From the NCBI RefSeq assembly GCF_001642805.2, contig NZ_CP016948.1, positions 3,286,001 to 3,350,000 on the forward strand: a DNA stretch of 64,000 nt, given 5' to 3'. How positions within the stretch are numbered: the first letter of the stretch is position 1; each line of letters starts with the position of its first letter. Position numbers and translations under genes: made by a program. This stretch comes from Serratia surfactantfaciens (GTDB lineage Bacteria; Pseudomonadota; Gammaproteobacteria; Enterobacterales; Enterobacteriaceae). The notes under the pieces were generated by a model that saw only the letters and a list, made by a program, of their open reading frames with translations, was not told the DNA's origin and did no database searches. Positions 11,867 through 21,016 of this stretch are shown here, piece by piece.

Positions 11867-11987
11867 CCGAGGTAAACTCTCCCCAAATCCGTCTCCACGC
11901 GTAAAATTGTACTGCCAGCCATACATTATTTTCCTGAGCAAGCACTCGCTTGGAGTTCATATAGAACACGAAGTTCCATATCGCCAT
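11832..11987 (-). CDS. rseD: rpoE leader peptide RseD
   Basis: A 51-codon frame ends 35 bases inside rpoE, in a different frame. The peptide starts MAIWNFVFYMNSKRVLAQENN and ends DERAVNGSSSG. E. coli has a 51-residue leader peptide, RseD, at the same place that couples its translation to that of rpoE; length and overlap agree. A longer in-frame start exists upstream (12068), but it would run into nadB. No strong ribosome binding site is seen, so the start is the least certain point. Confidence 0.7.
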   Translation of the reverse strand: MAIWNFVFYMNSKRVLAQENNVWLAVQFYAWRRIWGEFTSDERAVNGSSSG

Positions 11988-12080
11988 TGTTTTTTCTGTT
12001 GATGTCACCCTATCCGTGGCTTTTGCCCGGACAGTTAGGCTAACATGAAATTCACTCTTCTTCTGCACACATCATACGTT

Positions 12081-13682
12081 ATGCAACCATCATCTGAACA
12101 TGTTAGCGATGTACTGATCGTCGGCAGCGGCGCTGCGGGCCTGTCACTGGCGCTGCGCCTGGCGCAGCATTGCAAGGTTACCGTTCTCAGCAAGGGGCCA
12201 CTCAGCGAGGGGGCCACCTTTTACGCCCAGGGCGGGATCGCCGCGGTGTTCGATGAGACGGACAGCATTGCCTCACACGTTGATGACACTTTGATTGCCG
12301 GCGCCGGCCTGTGCGACAAAGAGGCCGTCGAGTTCATCGCCGGCAACGCGCGCCACTGCGTGCAGTGGCTGATCGATCAGGGCGTGCTGTTCGACACCGA
12401 GGTCAACGCGCAGGGCGAGGAGCATTATCACCTCACGCGCGAAGGCGGCCATAGCCATCGCCGCATCCTGCACGCCGCGGACGCTACCGGTAAGGAAGTA
12501 GAGACCACGCTGGTAGGGAAAGCAAGCGCTCACCCCAATATTTGCGTGATGGAACGCCGCAACGCGGTCGACCTTATCACGTCGAACAAAATCGGCCTGC
12601 CGGGCACCCGCCGCGTAGTGGGCGCTTACGTCTGGAACCGCGAGCTGGAGCGGGTGGAAACCTACCGCGCCAAAACAGTGGTGCTGGCGACCGGCGGCGC
12701 GGCCAAGGTGTACCAATACACCACCAACCCGGACATCTCCTCCGGCGACGGTATCGCCATGGCCTGGCGCGCCGGCTGCCGGGTCGCCAACCTGGAGTTC
12801 AACCAGTTCCATCCGACCTGCCTGTTCCACCCGCAGGCGCGCAACTTCCTGCTGACCGAAGCGCTGCGTGGCGAAGGGGCTTACCTGAAGCGCCCGGACG
12901 GCAGCCGCTTTATGCCGGATTTCGACCCGCGCGGCGAACTGGCCCCGCGCGATATCGTCGCCCGCGCCATCGACCATGAAATGAAGCGCCTGGGCGCCGA
13001 CTGCATGTACCTGGACATCAGCCACAAGCCGGCGGAGTTCATCACCCAGCACTTCCCGATGATCCACGAAAAGTTGCTGACGCTGGGCTTCGATCTGACC
13101 CGGCAACCGATCCCGATCGTCCCGGCGGCGCACTACACCTGCGGCGGCGTGATGGTCGATCAGCACGGCCGCACCGATCTCGACGGGCTGTACGCCATCG
13201 GCGAGGTCAGCTACACCGGCCTGCACGGCGCCAACCGCATGGCGTCGAATTCGCTGCTGGAATGCCTGGTTTACGGTTGGTCGGCGGCGGAAGACATTCT
13301 GCAGCGTCTGCCCTTCATCCAGCAGGCCAAACAGGTGCCGCACTGGGATGAAAGCCGGGTGGACGATGCGGACGAACGGGTGGTGATTCAGCACAACTGG
13401 CACGAGCTGCGGCTGTTCATGTGGGATTACGTCGGCATCGTGCGCACCACCAAGCGGCTGGAGCGCGCCCTGCGCCGCATCAACACGCTGCAGGCGGAAA
13501 TCGACGAATACTACGCCCACTTCCGCATCTCCAATAACCTGCTGGAGCTGCGCAATCTGGTGCAGGTGGCCGAGCTTATCGTGCGCAGTGCCATGGCGCG
13601 CAAAGAGAGCCGCGGCCTGCACTACACGCTGGACTACCCGGATTTGCTGCCGGAAGCGCTGCCGACCATCTTGCAGCCTTAA
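12081..13682 (+). CDS. nadB: L-aspartate oxidase
   Basis: NadB is a cytoplasmic FAD enzyme that oxidises aspartate to iminoaspartate, the first step of NAD synthesis. I chose the start [21 protein letters not shown] because it aligns with the E. coli N-terminus; the open frame extends 12 codons further. The 533 residues include the dinucleotide-binding motif [12 protein letters not shown], the [16 protein letters not shown] segment and the active-site region [25 protein letters not shown]. It is divergent from rpoE, with a short shared promoter region. Confidence 0.97.
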   Translation: MQPSSEHVSDVLIVGSGAAGLSLALRLAQHCKVTVLSKGPLSEGATFYAQGGIAAVFDETDSIASHVDDTLIAGAGLCDKEAVEFIAGNARHCVQWLIDQGVLFDTEVNAQGEEHYHLTREGGHSHRRILHAADATGKEVETTLVGKASAHPNICVMERRNAVDLITSNKIGLPGTRRVVGAYVWNRELERVETYRAKTVVLATGGAAKVYQYTTNPDISSGDGIAMAWRAGCRVANLEFNQFHPTCLFHPQARNFLLTEALRGEGAYLKRPDGSRFMPDFDPRGELAPRDIVARAIDHEMKRLGADCMYLDISHKPAEFITQHFPMIHEKLLTLGFDLTRQPIPIVPAAHYTCGGVMVDQHGRTDLDGLYAIGEVSYTGLHGANRMASNSLLECLVYGWSAAEDILQRLPFIQQAKQVPHWDESRVDDADERVVIQHNWHELRLFMWDYVGIVRTTKRLERALRRINTLQAEIDEYYAHFRISNNLLELRNLVQVAELIVRSAMARKESRGLHYTLDYPDLLPEALPTILQP

Positions 13683-13690
13683 ACCATGCG

Positions 13691-13721
13691 ACAGGGCGCC
13701 TTATCGGCGCCCTTTTCTTTT
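13691..13721. terminator. Bidirectional terminator between nadB and trmN6
   Basis: The stem GGGCGCC / GGCGCCC with a TTATC loop is followed by TTTTCTTTT on the plus strand. It lies just after the nadB stop and touches the 3' end of the convergent trmN6. Confidence 0.75.
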
Positions 13722-14473
13722 CAGTAGAACAGGTAAAAGTCGGCTATCAACCGGCGGAAATCGTCGGTATAGCTGCCGTCGGCCTGTTTGATCGCCAGCG
13801 CCTGCTCCCGCAGCGGCGTTTCCTTACGCGTCAGCGCCAGCAGCACCCGGTGCAGCGGCGTGTCGGCCCGATCGCTGACGTTCACTTTCGCCGCCGTGTG
13901 CCAGCCGCTTTGCTGCGCCAATAGTTCAAATTCGGCGCCGATGTCGTGCGGCAGCACCACGCAGAACGTTCCTTGCTCCACCAGCAGCTGCGCCGCGCAG
14001 GCCAACAGCGCGTCGTGCGTCAGGGTTTCGGTGTAACGCGCGTTGTGGCGCGCCTGGTCGCGGCAGGCCACCGCCGGCTCGAAATACGGCGGGTTGCTGA
14101 CGATCAGATCATACTCAGCGGCATGCTGTTGCGCATAATGGTGGATATCCTGCGCATGCACGCGGATGCGCTGCGGCCACGGCGATTCTGCCGCGTTTTC
14201 GCGCGCCTGGCCGGCGGCGGCTTCATCCAGCTCCACCGCGTCGATGGTCACTTCATCACCGCTGCGCTGCGCCAGCATCAGCGCGATCAGCCCGCTGCCG
14301 CTGCCGATATCCAGCACCCGGCGGGCCTGCCCCAGCGGCACCCAGGCACCGAGCAACACCCCGTCGGTGCCCACTTTCATGGCGCAACGATCGTGGGCGA
14401 CAAAGAATTGTTTAAAGGTAAAACCCCCGCGGCGCGGGGTAAAATCGGCTTTCGAACGCTTGCTCACACTCAT
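13721..14473 (-). CDS. trmN6: tRNA1(Val) A37 N6-methyltransferase
   Basis: TrmN6 (YfiC) methylates N6 of adenosine 37 in tRNA1(Val). The 250-residue start MSVSKRSKADF is chosen because GGFTFKQFFVAHDRCAMKVGTDG then lines up with the start of E. coli YfiC; the frame is open 30 codons upstream. SAM-binding DIGSGSG is at 55-61 and the N6-adenine methylase motif NPPY at 127-130. It is divergent from srmB and convergent with nadB, as in E. coli. Confidence 0.95.
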   Translation of the reverse strand: MSVSKRSKADFTPRRGGFTFKQFFVAHDRCAMKVGTDGVLLGAWVPLGQARRVLDIGSGSGLIALMLAQRSGDEVTIDAVELDEAAAGQARENAAESPWPQRIRVHAQDIHHYAQQHAAEYDLIVSNPPYFEPAVACRDQARHNARYTETLTHDALLACAAQLLVEQGTFCVVLPHDIGAEFELLAQQSGWHTAAKVNVSDRADTPLHRVLLALTRKETPLREQALAIKQADGSYTDDFRRLIADFYLFY

Positions 14474-14599
14474 CACCTGGCTATAAAACTGGCGTAGCAT
14501 AAGGCAATCTGATGGGCGGGAAAAGAGCGGCTTTCCGCTTAAATAGGTGAAGATCGCGGCCAACCCGTCTATAATCGGCGCCCCAAGTAGAGGTAGACC

Positions 14600-15922
14600 A
14601 TGACAGCAACCACTTTTTCCGAACTCGAACTCGATGATCGCCTGATCGACGCGCTGCGCGACAAAGGCTACGATCGCCCCACTGCCATTCAGGCCGCTGC
14701 GATCCCGCCGGCGATGGACGGGCGCGACGTCTTAGGTTCGGCTCCGACCGGCACCGGCAAAACCGCCGCCTTCCTGCTGCCCGTGTTGCAGCACCTGCTG
14801 GACTTTCCACGTAAGAAATCCGGCCCGCCGCGCGTGCTGATCCTGACGCCAACGCGCGAACTGGCGATGCAGGTCGCCGACCAGGCGCGTGAATTGGCTG
14901 CTCATACCTCGCTGGATATCGCCACCATCACCGGCGGCGTCGCTTACATGAACCACGCGGAAGTGTTCAGCGAAAACCAGGACGTGGTGGTCGCCACCAC
15001 CGGCCGTTTGCTGCAATACATTAAAGAAGAGAACTTCGACTGCCGCGCGGTGGAAACCCTGATCCTCGACGAAGCCGACCGCATGCTCGACATGGGCTTC
15101 GCGCAGGACATCGAAACCATCTCCGCCGAAACCCGCTGGCGCAACCAAACGCTGCTGTTCTCCGCCACGCTCGAAGGCGAGGCGATCCGCGAATTCGCCG
15201 AGCGCATCCTGAAAGAGCCGGTGGAAGTGGAAGCCGACCCGTCGCGCCGCGAACGCAAAAAGATCCTGCAGTGGTACTACCGCGCCGATGACGTGCAGCA
15301 CAAAACCGCGCTGCTGATCCACCTGCTGAAGCAGCCGGACGTGCAGAAATCGGTTATCTTCGTGCGCAAGCGCGAACGCGTGCACGAGCTGGCCACCTGG
15401 CTGCGCGAAGCGGGCATCAATACCTGCTATCTCGAAGGCGAAATGGTGCAGGCCAAACGCAACGAAGCGGTTAAACGCATGATGGATGGCCGGGTTAACG
15501 TACTGGTCGCCACCGACGTCGCCGCGCGCGGTCTGGATATCCTCGATATCACCCACGTGTTCAACTTCGACATGCCGCGCACTGCGGATACCTACCTGCA
15601 CCGTATCGGCCGTACCGGCCGCGCCGGGCGCAAAGGCACCGCCATTTCGCTGGTGGAAGCGCACGACCATCTGCTGCTGGGCAAAGTGGGCCGTTACCTG
15701 AACGAGCCGCTGAAAGCGCGCGTGATCGACGAACTGCGGCCGAAAACCAAGGTGCCGAACGAGAAGAGCAACGGCAAGCCATCGAAGAAAGTGCTGGCCA
15801 AACGCGCGGAAGATAAAGCGAAGAACAAAGAAAAGGCCAAGGTGAAAGTGCGCCATCGCGACGCCAAAAACGTCGGCAAACGCCGTCAGGCGAAGGCCAA
15901 GCCGGCCGGCGACGCGGAATAA
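14600..15922 (+). CDS. srmB: DEAD-box RNA helicase SrmB
   Basis: SrmB is an ATP-dependent RNA helicase that helps early 50S assembly. In its 440 residues the motifs are APTGTGKT (48-55), PTRELA, DEAD (157-160), SAT (188-190), a helicase C domain with ATDVAARGLDI, and HRIGRTGRAGR. The tail after about residue 390 is lysine and arginine rich (KKVLAKRAEDKAKNKEKAKVK), as expected for an RNA-binding extension. It ends at its own strong terminator. Confidence 0.97.
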   Translation: MTATTFSELELDDRLIDALRDKGYDRPTAIQAAAIPPAMDGRDVLGSAPTGTGKTAAFLLPVLQHLLDFPRKKSGPPRVLILTPTRELAMQVADQARELAAHTSLDIATITGGVAYMNHAEVFSENQDVVVATTGRLLQYIKEENFDCRAVETLILDEADRMLDMGFAQDIETISAETRWRNQTLLFSATLEGEAIREFAERILKEPVEVEADPSRRERKKILQWYYRADDVQHKTALLIHLLKQPDVQKSVIFVRKRERVHELATWLREAGINTCYLEGEMVQAKRNEAVKRMMDGRVNVLVATDVAARGLDILDITHVFNFDMPRTADTYLHRIGRTGRAGRKGTAISLVEAHDHLLLGKVGRYLNEPLKARVIDELRPKTKVPNEKSNGKPSKKVLAKRAEDKAKNKEKAKVKVRHRDAKNVGKRRQAKAKPAGDAE

Positions 15923-15937
15923 CCGCCGCTGCCTAAG

Positions 15938-15966
15938 AAAAAACCGCCTGTGCAGGCGGTTTTTTT
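15938..15966. terminator. Bidirectional terminator between srmB and phlB
   Basis: The stem AAACCGCCTG / CAGGCGGTTT with a TG loop is flanked by an A-run on the left and a run of seven Ts on the right, so it can serve both convergent genes. Confidence 0.9.
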
Positions 15967-15974
15967 ATGGGCGT

Positions 15975-16730
15975 TTACTGCTGCGCGTAGTGCGTGGAAA
16001 GACGATGCCCCTGCAGCCATTTGTCCAGCTCGCGGAACTGCGCCTTCAGCTCGTCATTCTGCAAATGCGCCGGCGTTTGCGAGAAGTAAAACTGGAACGC
16101 GACGCCCTGCTGGTTGCGCGCCTGGGCATCGGCCCCGGCCTGCAACAGCAGCAGCGCCAGGTGTGGCGCGTTGATCTTCGCCGCCAGATGCAGTGGCGTA
16201 TCCCCCAGCCGATCGCTCAAGGTGGTATCCGCTCCGGCCGCCAGCAACAGCCGCAGCTGCTCCTCACGCCCGGCCAATACCGCCGCCGCCAGCGGCGTAG
16301 CGCCGGTCACGGCATTGCGCACGTTCACCTGCCCCCCTTGGGTCAACAGCAACCGCAGATACTGCGGGTCTTGCAGCATCGCCGCGGTGTGTAGCGCGCT
16401 GTTGCCGTCCAGCCCCGCAGCCGCTGCGTCGGCGCCGAGATCCAGCAACGTCTGCACGCTGCCCGGCTGCTGCGAAAGCACCGCCCACTGCAACAGCGTG
16501 ACCTGCCGATCGCCCCGCTCGCGCAAACGATCCTGCGTCGCCTGCGCATGGATGCCCTGCGTATCGCCGCGCGCCACCGCCTGAGCCAGCGCCAGATTGC
16601 TGCGGCCGTCAAACGGCGAAATCTCTTGCCCCATCTGTTGCTCCTTAGCCATCATCAGTAAACCGGTCACCGCGACCAGCGCCAGTAAGGCTATCGCCAG
16701 CGCCCGCCGCAAGCGACGCCCTTCAGGCAT
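15975..16730 (-). CDS. phlB: PhlB-type ankyrin-repeat membrane protein, partner of PhlA
   Basis: The 251-residue product has one N-terminal membrane segment (about residues 9-27, ALAIALLALVAVTGLLMM) and then four to five ankyrin repeats. Examples are TLLQWAVLSQQPGSVQTLLDLGADA, NSALHTAAMLQDPQYLRLLL and DTPLHLAAKINAPHLALLLLQAGADA. In Serratia and Yersinia the gene after the phospholipase A1 (PhlB/YplB) is such an accessory protein, proposed to protect the producing cell. The start overlaps the end of phlA by eight bases, so the two are coupled. Confidence 0.85.
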   Translation of the reverse strand: MPEGRRLRRALAIALLALVAVTGLLMMAKEQQMGQEISPFDGRSNLALAQAVARGDTQGIHAQATQDRLRERGDRQVTLLQWAVLSQQPGSVQTLLDLGADAAAAGLDGNSALHTAAMLQDPQYLRLLLTQGGQVNVRNAVTGATPLAAAVLAGREEQLRLLLAAGADTTLSDRLGDTPLHLAAKINAPHLALLLLQAGADAQARNQQGVAFQFYFSQTPAHLQNDELKAQFRELDKWLQGHRLSTHYAQQ

Positions 16731-17685
16731 TGGCCTTGGCCTCCCACGGCTTTTGTTCCGCCATCGAGCTTAACACCTTGTCGATGCCGTGCGCCGTCAG
16801 GCTGCGATCCAGGTGCTTGCTCGGCCGCCAGTCATCGATGCCGGTCAGGGTATCGTTGTTGGCCAGGGTTATGTTGTGGCCGATAGCGTCCGGGATCAGC
16901 GAGGTCGATTCCTGAGTGCTGGTCAGCATGTCATATTGTTCGCTGTAACGGCGAATGCCACCGGCTTCGGCATCTTTCTTCGCCGCCGCCGGATCGATGC
17001 CCAGGCGATTCAGGGTGTAATCCGACACTCCGGCCGCGTTGAAGGTGACCGCCGTAGTGCCGGTCGCCAGTGCCGCCGTAGCCGCCAGACCGCCGCCGAG
17101 CGAATGGCCGGCGATCACCAGCGCATCGCCAAAGGCCGCCTTGGCGCTTTTGGCGGCGGCAACCGCCTGATTGTACTGCACATCGTCATAGCCCGTCGCC
17201 TGCCGCACGTTGCTCAACCAGTCGCGCCAGTCGTTGGTGCCGGCAAACGCCAATACAAACTGCTTGTCGTTGCTGTAAATCCCGGCCTGGAAACCGCTGC
17301 CCGCGTCGTGCAGGCTGGCGGGATCGATGCCGAAACCGAGCAGCGCGCTGTCGCTCAGTCGGTTGAACCCGGCGGCGCCCTGGCCGTTCAGCGAGTAAAC
17401 GTCCTTGGCCAACAGCGCCAACGCATAATCGCCCTCTTGCGATTGCTGCCCCCGGGTAACGCCCGGCGCTGCCGCCGCCGTCGGCGCCGCCGCAGAGAGA
17501 TCGCCGACCAGCGTATTCAACAGATTCTGCGCATTGAGCGTGTTCTGAGAGGGGGTGGCCACCGGCGCGGGACTTGCCGGCGCGGCTGCGGGCTGCGCCG
17601 CCGGTGCCGTCTCGGCGATGACGCGAGGTGTAGGGATCGCGGCCACCGGAGATACTGCAGAGGTAAAACTTAAAGGCATACTCAT
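16723..17685 (-). CDS. phlA: Extracellular phospholipase A1 PhlA
   Basis: PhlA hydrolyses phospholipids and is a secreted haemolysis-related factor of Serratia. The 320 residues include the lipase nucleophile GHSLGGG with S195 and the upstream AFAGTNDW (147-153) that forms the oxyanion side. There is no classical signal peptide; the first 75 residues are Ala/Pro-rich and disordered-looking. In Serratia and Yersinia this enzyme leaves by the flagellar export apparatus, which fits the sigma-28-type promoter just upstream. Ribosome binding site AAGGAG precedes the start. Confidence 0.92.
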   Translation of the reverse strand: MSMPLSFTSAVSPVAAIPTPRVIAETAPAAQPAAAPASPAPVATPSQNTLNAQNLLNTLVGDLSAAAPTAAAAPGVTRGQQSQEGDYALALLAKDVYSLNGQGAAGFNRLSDSALLGFGIDPASLHDAGSGFQAGIYSNDKQFVLAFAGTNDWRDWLSNVRQATGYDDVQYNQAVAAAKSAKAAFGDALVIAGHSLGGGLAATAALATGTTAVTFNAAGVSDYTLNRLGIDPAAAKKDAEAGGIRRYSEQYDMLTSTQESTSLIPDAIGHNITLANNDTLTGIDDWRPSKHLDRSLTAHGIDKVLSSMAEQKPWEAKANA

Positions 17686-17740
17686 GCCGACTCCTTGTCG
17701 ATAGACTTTTTATTGAGCACCTGAATAGGTACTGATTTAG

Positions 17741-17767
17741 CTATCGGCAGGTCGGATGAGTTCTGTA
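17741..17767 (-). promoter_or_regulatory. Candidate sigma-28 (FliA) promoter of phlA
   Basis: On the minus strand, TACAGAAC, an 11-base gap and GCCGATAG fit the flagellar sigma consensus TAAAGTTT-N11-GCCGATAA. The -10 matches in seven of eight bases and the -35 in four of eight. It lies 56 bases before the phlA start. Flagellar control of phlA is known in Serratia; this specific site is my reading. Confidence 0.65.
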
Positions 17768-17825
17768 TTAGGAATGCTTAACTTTGTGCAAATTGTGATC
17801 CACGTTCGGTTTTCGGCCGCCAAAC

Positions 17826-17850
17826 GCAAAAAGGGAGCCGAAGCTCCCTC
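17826..17850 (-). terminator. Terminator of grcA
   Basis: On the minus strand GGGAGC, loop TTCG and GCTCCC are followed by TTTTTG. It begins about 22 bases after the grcA stop and is a textbook intrinsic terminator. Confidence 0.9.
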
Positions 17851-17872
17851 ATTACTACGATTGCGCCGCCGA

Positions 17873-18256
17873 TCACAGGCTTTCGGTAAAGGTGCGGGCG
17901 ATAACGTCGCGCTGCTGTTCCGGCGTCAGAGAGTTGAAGCGCACCGCATAGCCGGACACACGGATGGTCAGCTGCGGGTATTTTTCCGGATGCTTGACCG
18001 CGTCTTCCAGGGTTTCACGGCGCAGCACGTTAACGTTCAGGTGCTGACCACCTTCTACTCGCACGGTCGGCTGCATTTCCAGCGGCACTTCACGGTATTC
18101 GATCTGGCCCAGGTCGCTGACTGCGACAACCTGATCTTCCGCGTAGTTGGCCTTGGCGCACACGCAGCGAGCCTCCGCTTTTTCATCGTCCAGCAGCCAG
18201 AAAGAATTCACCAGCGCCTGGTCGTTCGCTTTGGTAATTTGAATACCGGTAATCAT
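17873..18256 (-). CDS. grcA: Autonomous glycyl radical cofactor GrcA
   Basis: GrcA (YfiD) replaces the damaged C-terminal part of pyruvate formate-lyase and so restores its activity after oxygen exposure. The 127-residue protein has the glycyl radical motif RVSGYAVRF with the radical glycine at G102, as in E. coli. Start [13 protein letters not shown] is preceded by GGAGG. An FNR-type box about 125 bases upstream supports anaerobic induction. It is divergent from ung. Confidence 0.97.
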   Translation of the reverse strand: MITGIQITKANDQALVNSFWLLDDEKAEARCVCAKANYAEDQVVAVSDLGQIEYREVPLEMQPTVRVEGGQHLNVNVLRRETLEDAVKHPEKYPQLTIRVSGYAVRFNSLTPEQQRDVIARTFTESL

Positions 18257-18380
18257 TATGTTGCCTCCGTACAAGGGCGTAAAAATTCACGTCGTGAGAA
18301 AACCCAATTCTGGTTTCGGCCATTTGGTAAAACCATTGTTGTCTTGTTGTTCTGTATACCAGCCTGACCGGGCCAGTTCT

Positions 18381-18394
18381 TTGATTAAAGTCAA
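18381..18394 (-). promoter_or_regulatory. FNR box upstream of grcA
   Basis: TTGATTAAAGTCAA matches the FNR consensus TTGAT-N4-ATCAA in nine of ten positions. It lies about 125 bases before the grcA start, which would put it near -40 if the leader is around 80 bases. grcA is a known FNR target in E. coli. Confidence 0.75.
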
Positions 18395-18468
18395 TTTTTA
18401 CCGGGTAGGCACAACGCGTGAAGGGGCAAATTTATGTTTTATATCAATTTTCCCGTCGCGCCAAAAAC

Positions 18469-18500
18469 CAATTATTTTTGTAAATTTTCAAAAATAATTG
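18469..18500. repeat. Perfect 12-base inverted repeat between grcA and ung
   Basis: The arms CAATTATTTTTG and CAAAAATAATTG are exact complements separated by eight bases. The element is A+T-rich, lacks a G+C stem and so is not a terminator. It lies between two divergent promoters, about 100 bases before the ung start, where an operator would be expected. Confidence 0.6.
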
Positions 18501-18602
18501 CATTGCGCGCGACGGCGAGAAACGAAAAGCGGGTTTCACTGCGCGTGCCGACACGGTAAGCTATAGCCTATGAATTGCTAAAGAAAACAAAGGAGAGCGT
18601 TT

Positions 18603-19286
18603 ATGGCCACCTCCCTCACCTGGCATGACGTGATCGGCAAAGAGAAAGAGCAGCCCTATTTTGTTGAAACGCTCGCCTTTGTTGCCGCTGAGCGCCAGGC
18701 CGGTAAGACCATTTATCCACCGCAGAAGGACGTGTTCAACGCTTTCCGCTATACCGAGCTGGCGGACGTCAAGGTCGTCATCCTCGGCCAGGATCCCTAC
18801 CACGGCCCCAACCAGGCGCACGGTCTCTCTTTCTCGGTACGCCCCGGTGTGCCGGCGCCGCCGTCGCTGGTGAACATGTATAAAGAGCTGGCGACCGACA
18901 TTCCCGGCTTCGAACGCCCGGATCACGGCTACCTGCAAAGCTGGGCCGAGCAGGGAGTGCTGCTGCTCAACACCGTGCTGACGGTAGAAGGCGGCCGTGC
19001 GCACTCGCACGCCAACCTGGGCTGGGAAACCTTTACCGATAAAGTGATCGCCGCCCTGAACGAGAACCGTGAAGGCGTGGTATTCCTGCTGTGGGGCTCG
19101 CATGCGCAGAAGAAAGGCAACTTTATCGACCGCAATCGCCACCACGTGCTGAAAGCGCCGCATCCGTCGCCGCTCTCCGCCCACCGCGGTTTCCTCGGCT
19201 GCCGCCACTTCTCGCAGGCCAATCAGCTGCTGGAGCAGCAAGGCCTCACGCCGATCGACTGGATGCCGCGCCTGCCGCAGGCGTAG
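18603..19286 (+). CDS. ung: Uracil-DNA glycosylase
   Basis: Ung removes uracil from DNA as the first step of base excision repair. The 227-residue protein has the water-activating motif [18 protein letters not shown] with D64, [13 protein letters not shown], and the minor-groove motif [11 protein letters not shown]. Ribosome binding site AAGGAGAG is just before the start. It converges on grpE through a shared terminator, as in related genomes. Confidence 0.98.
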   Translation: MATSLTWHDVIGKEKEQPYFVETLAFVAAERQAGKTIYPPQKDVFNAFRYTELADVKVVILGQDPYHGPNQAHGLSFSVRPGVPAPPSLVNMYKELATDIPGFERPDHGYLQSWAEQGVLLLNTVLTVEGGRAHSHANLGWETFTDKVIAALNENREGVVFLLWGSHAQKKGNFIDRNRHHVLKAPHPSPLSAHRGFLGCRHFSQANQLLEQQGLTPIDWMPRLPQA

Positions 19287-19294
19287 CCCAGAGA

Positions 19295-19324
19295 CAAAAA
19301 AGGCACCCTCGGGTGCCTTTTTTA
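19295..19324. terminator. Bidirectional terminator between ung and grpE
   Basis: AAGGCACCC, loop TC, GGGTGCCTT is flanked by AAAAA on the left and TTTTT on the right. Confidence 0.9.
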
Positions 19325-19341
19325 TGCCGTTGCCGGGGCGA

Positions 19342-19926
19342 TTACGCCTTGGCTTTGGAGACCGCGACCATCGCCGGGCGCAGCAGGCGGCCGTTCAGCG
19401 TGTAGCCTTTCTGCATCACCATCATCACATGGTTCGGCTGGTGATCGGCGGATTCCATCATGCTCATCGCCTGATGCACTTCCGGGTTGAACGGCACGTT
19501 GACGTCGCCGACGATTTCGATGCCGTACTTGCGCACCACGTCCAGCAGCGATTTCAGCGTCAACTCGATGCCTTCGATCATTGCGGTCAGTTCCGGATTG
19601 TTTTTATCCGCCAGATCCAGCGCGCGCTCCAGGTTGTCGATCACCGGCAGCAGATCGCCGGAGAATTTCTCCAGGGCGAACTTGTGCGCTTTCTCGACGT
19701 CCAGTTCGGCGCGGCGGCGGATGTTTTCCGCTTCCGCTTTGGCGCGCAGCAGGCTGTCGCGCTCGTGCTGCTGCGCTTCCGCCAGTTGGGCTTCCAGTTC
19801 GGCGATACGCGCATCGCGCAGATCGACGCCTTCCGCCGCTTCCGGCAGCGTATCCTCGTGATGAGCGTGTTGTTCCATTTCTTCCGAGACTTGCTCGTTT
19901 GGCGTCTTCTGTTCTTTACTACTCAT
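19342..19926 (-). CDS. grpE: Nucleotide exchange factor GrpE
   Basis: GrpE releases ADP from DnaK in the Hsp70 cycle. The 194-residue protein has the long N-terminal coiled coil (about residues 35-90, [38 protein letters not shown]) and the beta-wing domain ([49 protein letters not shown]). A near-perfect sigma-32 promoter lies about 45-70 bases upstream. It is divergent from nadK. Confidence 0.98.
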   Translation of the reverse strand: MSSKEQKTPNEQVSEEMEQHAHHEDTLPEAAEGVDLRDARIAELEAQLAEAQQHERDSLLRAKAEAENIRRRAELDVEKAHKFALEKFSGDLLPVIDNLERALDLADKNNPELTAMIEGIELTLKSLLDVVRKYGIEIVGDVNVPFNPEVHQAMSMMESADHQPNHVMMVMQKGYTLNGRLLRPAMVAVSKAKA

Positions 19927-19967
19927 GAATATCTCCGCGTTTTAGCATTAATCTCGCAACTTGGCTT

Positions 19968-19996
19968 ATTATGGGGATCAAAACCGGGGTTTCAAG
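19968..19996 (-). promoter_or_regulatory. Sigma-32 heat-shock promoter of grpE
   Basis: On the minus strand CTTGAA, a 14-base spacer and CCCCATAAT match the sigma-32 consensus. It reads toward grpE. Confidence 0.85.
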
Positions 19997-20051
19997 TCAA
20001 CCGGTCACAATGTGGGGCATAAACGGGTCCCGGTGAGGAAAATCACAACAA

Positions 20052-20930
20052 ATGAATAAAAAATTCGCCTGTATTGGCATTGTTGGCCACCCGCGTCACC
20101 CTTCAGCGCTGGCAACCCACGAGATGCTGTTCCACTGGCTGGTCGCCCGCGGCTATTCGGTGATGGTCGAACGCCAAATCGCCCATGATTTGGGGCTGAA
20201 AGACGCCGTCACCGGCAGCCTGGCGGATATTGGCCAGCGGGCCGATCTGGCGGTGGTGGTTGGCGGCGACGGCAACATGCTCGGCGCCGCGCGCGTGCTG
20301 GCGCGCTACGACATCAAGGTGATCGGGGTCAACCGCGGCAACCTCGGCTTCCTCACCGATCTCGATCCCGACAACGCCCTGCAGCAGCTGGCGGACGTGC
20401 TGGAAGGCGAGTATATCGACGAACAGCGTTTCCTGCTGGAAACCATCGTGCATAAAGAGCACCAGCAGTGCCGCATCAGCACCGCCATCAACGAAGTGGT
20501 GCTGCACCCCGGCAAAGTGGCGCACATGATCGAATTCGAAGTGTACATCGACGATCGCTTCGCCTTCTCGCAGCGTTCCGACGGCCTGATCATCGCCACC
20601 CCGACCGGATCCACCGCCTACTCGCTCTCCGCCGGCGGGCCAATCCTCACCCCGTCGCTGGAAGCGATCGCGCTGGTGCCGATGTTCCCGCACACCCTCT
20701 CCGCTCGGCCGCTGGTGATCAACGGCGACAGCACCATCCGGTTGAAGTTTTCGCAGATCGGCAGCGATCTGGAGATCAGCTGCGACAGCCAGATCGCGCT
20801 GCCGATCCAGGAAGGCGAAGAAGTGCTGATCCGCCGCAGCGATTTCCACCTGAATCTGATTCATCCGAAGGACTACAGCTATTTCAACACGTTAAGCACC
20901 AAGTTGGGCTGGTCGAAAAAATTGTTCTAA
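20052..20930 (+). CDS. nadK: NAD kinase
   Basis: NadK phosphorylates NAD to NADP in the cytoplasm. The 292 residues include the catalytic GGDGNML (71-77), [11 protein letters not shown], the conserved [16 protein letters not shown] segment, and the C-terminal beta-sandwich domain. Length equals the E. coli protein. It precedes recN by about 85 bases; the LexA boxes between them act on recN only. Confidence 0.98.
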   Translation: MNKKFACIGIVGHPRHPSALATHEMLFHWLVARGYSVMVERQIAHDLGLKDAVTGSLADIGQRADLAVVVGGDGNMLGAARVLARYDIKVIGVNRGNLGFLTDLDPDNALQQLADVLEGEYIDEQRFLLETIVHKEHQQCRISTAINEVVLHPGKVAHMIEFEVYIDDRFAFSQRSDGLIIATPTGSTAYSLSAGGPILTPSLEAIALVPMFPHTLSARPLVINGDSTIRLKFSQIGSDLEISCDSQIALPIQEGEEVLIRRSDFHLNLIHPKDYSYFNTLSTKLGWSKKLF

Positions 20931-20950
20931 AATCTGCGTCGGCCACTTTA

Positions 20951-20966
20951 CTGTATATAAAACCAG
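20951..20966 (+). promoter_or_regulatory. LexA (SOS) box 1 of recN
   Basis: CTGTATATAAAACCAG fits CTGT-N8-CCAG and is flanked by TA and TT. As I remember it, the E. coli recN promoter carries the same first box. Confidence 0.9.
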
Positions 20967-20972
20967 TTTATA

Positions 20973-20988
20973 CTGTATGAAACTACAG
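20973..20988 (+). promoter_or_regulatory. LexA (SOS) box 2 of recN
   Basis: CTGTATGAAACTACAG has perfect CTGT and ACAG ends with the required eight-base spacer. It lies 22 bases (two helical turns) after box 1, and the -10-like TATACT overlaps its left edge. Confidence 0.9.
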
Positions 20989-21016
20989 TTATGTGTTTAT
21001 ACACAGGAAGGTTCCC

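Noticed and set aside
12273..13622. 449-codon frame opposite nadB, and similar long frames opposite srmB, the two ushers and recN
   Set aside because: All lie within conserved genes, lack ribosome binding sites and show the biased composition of shadow frames.
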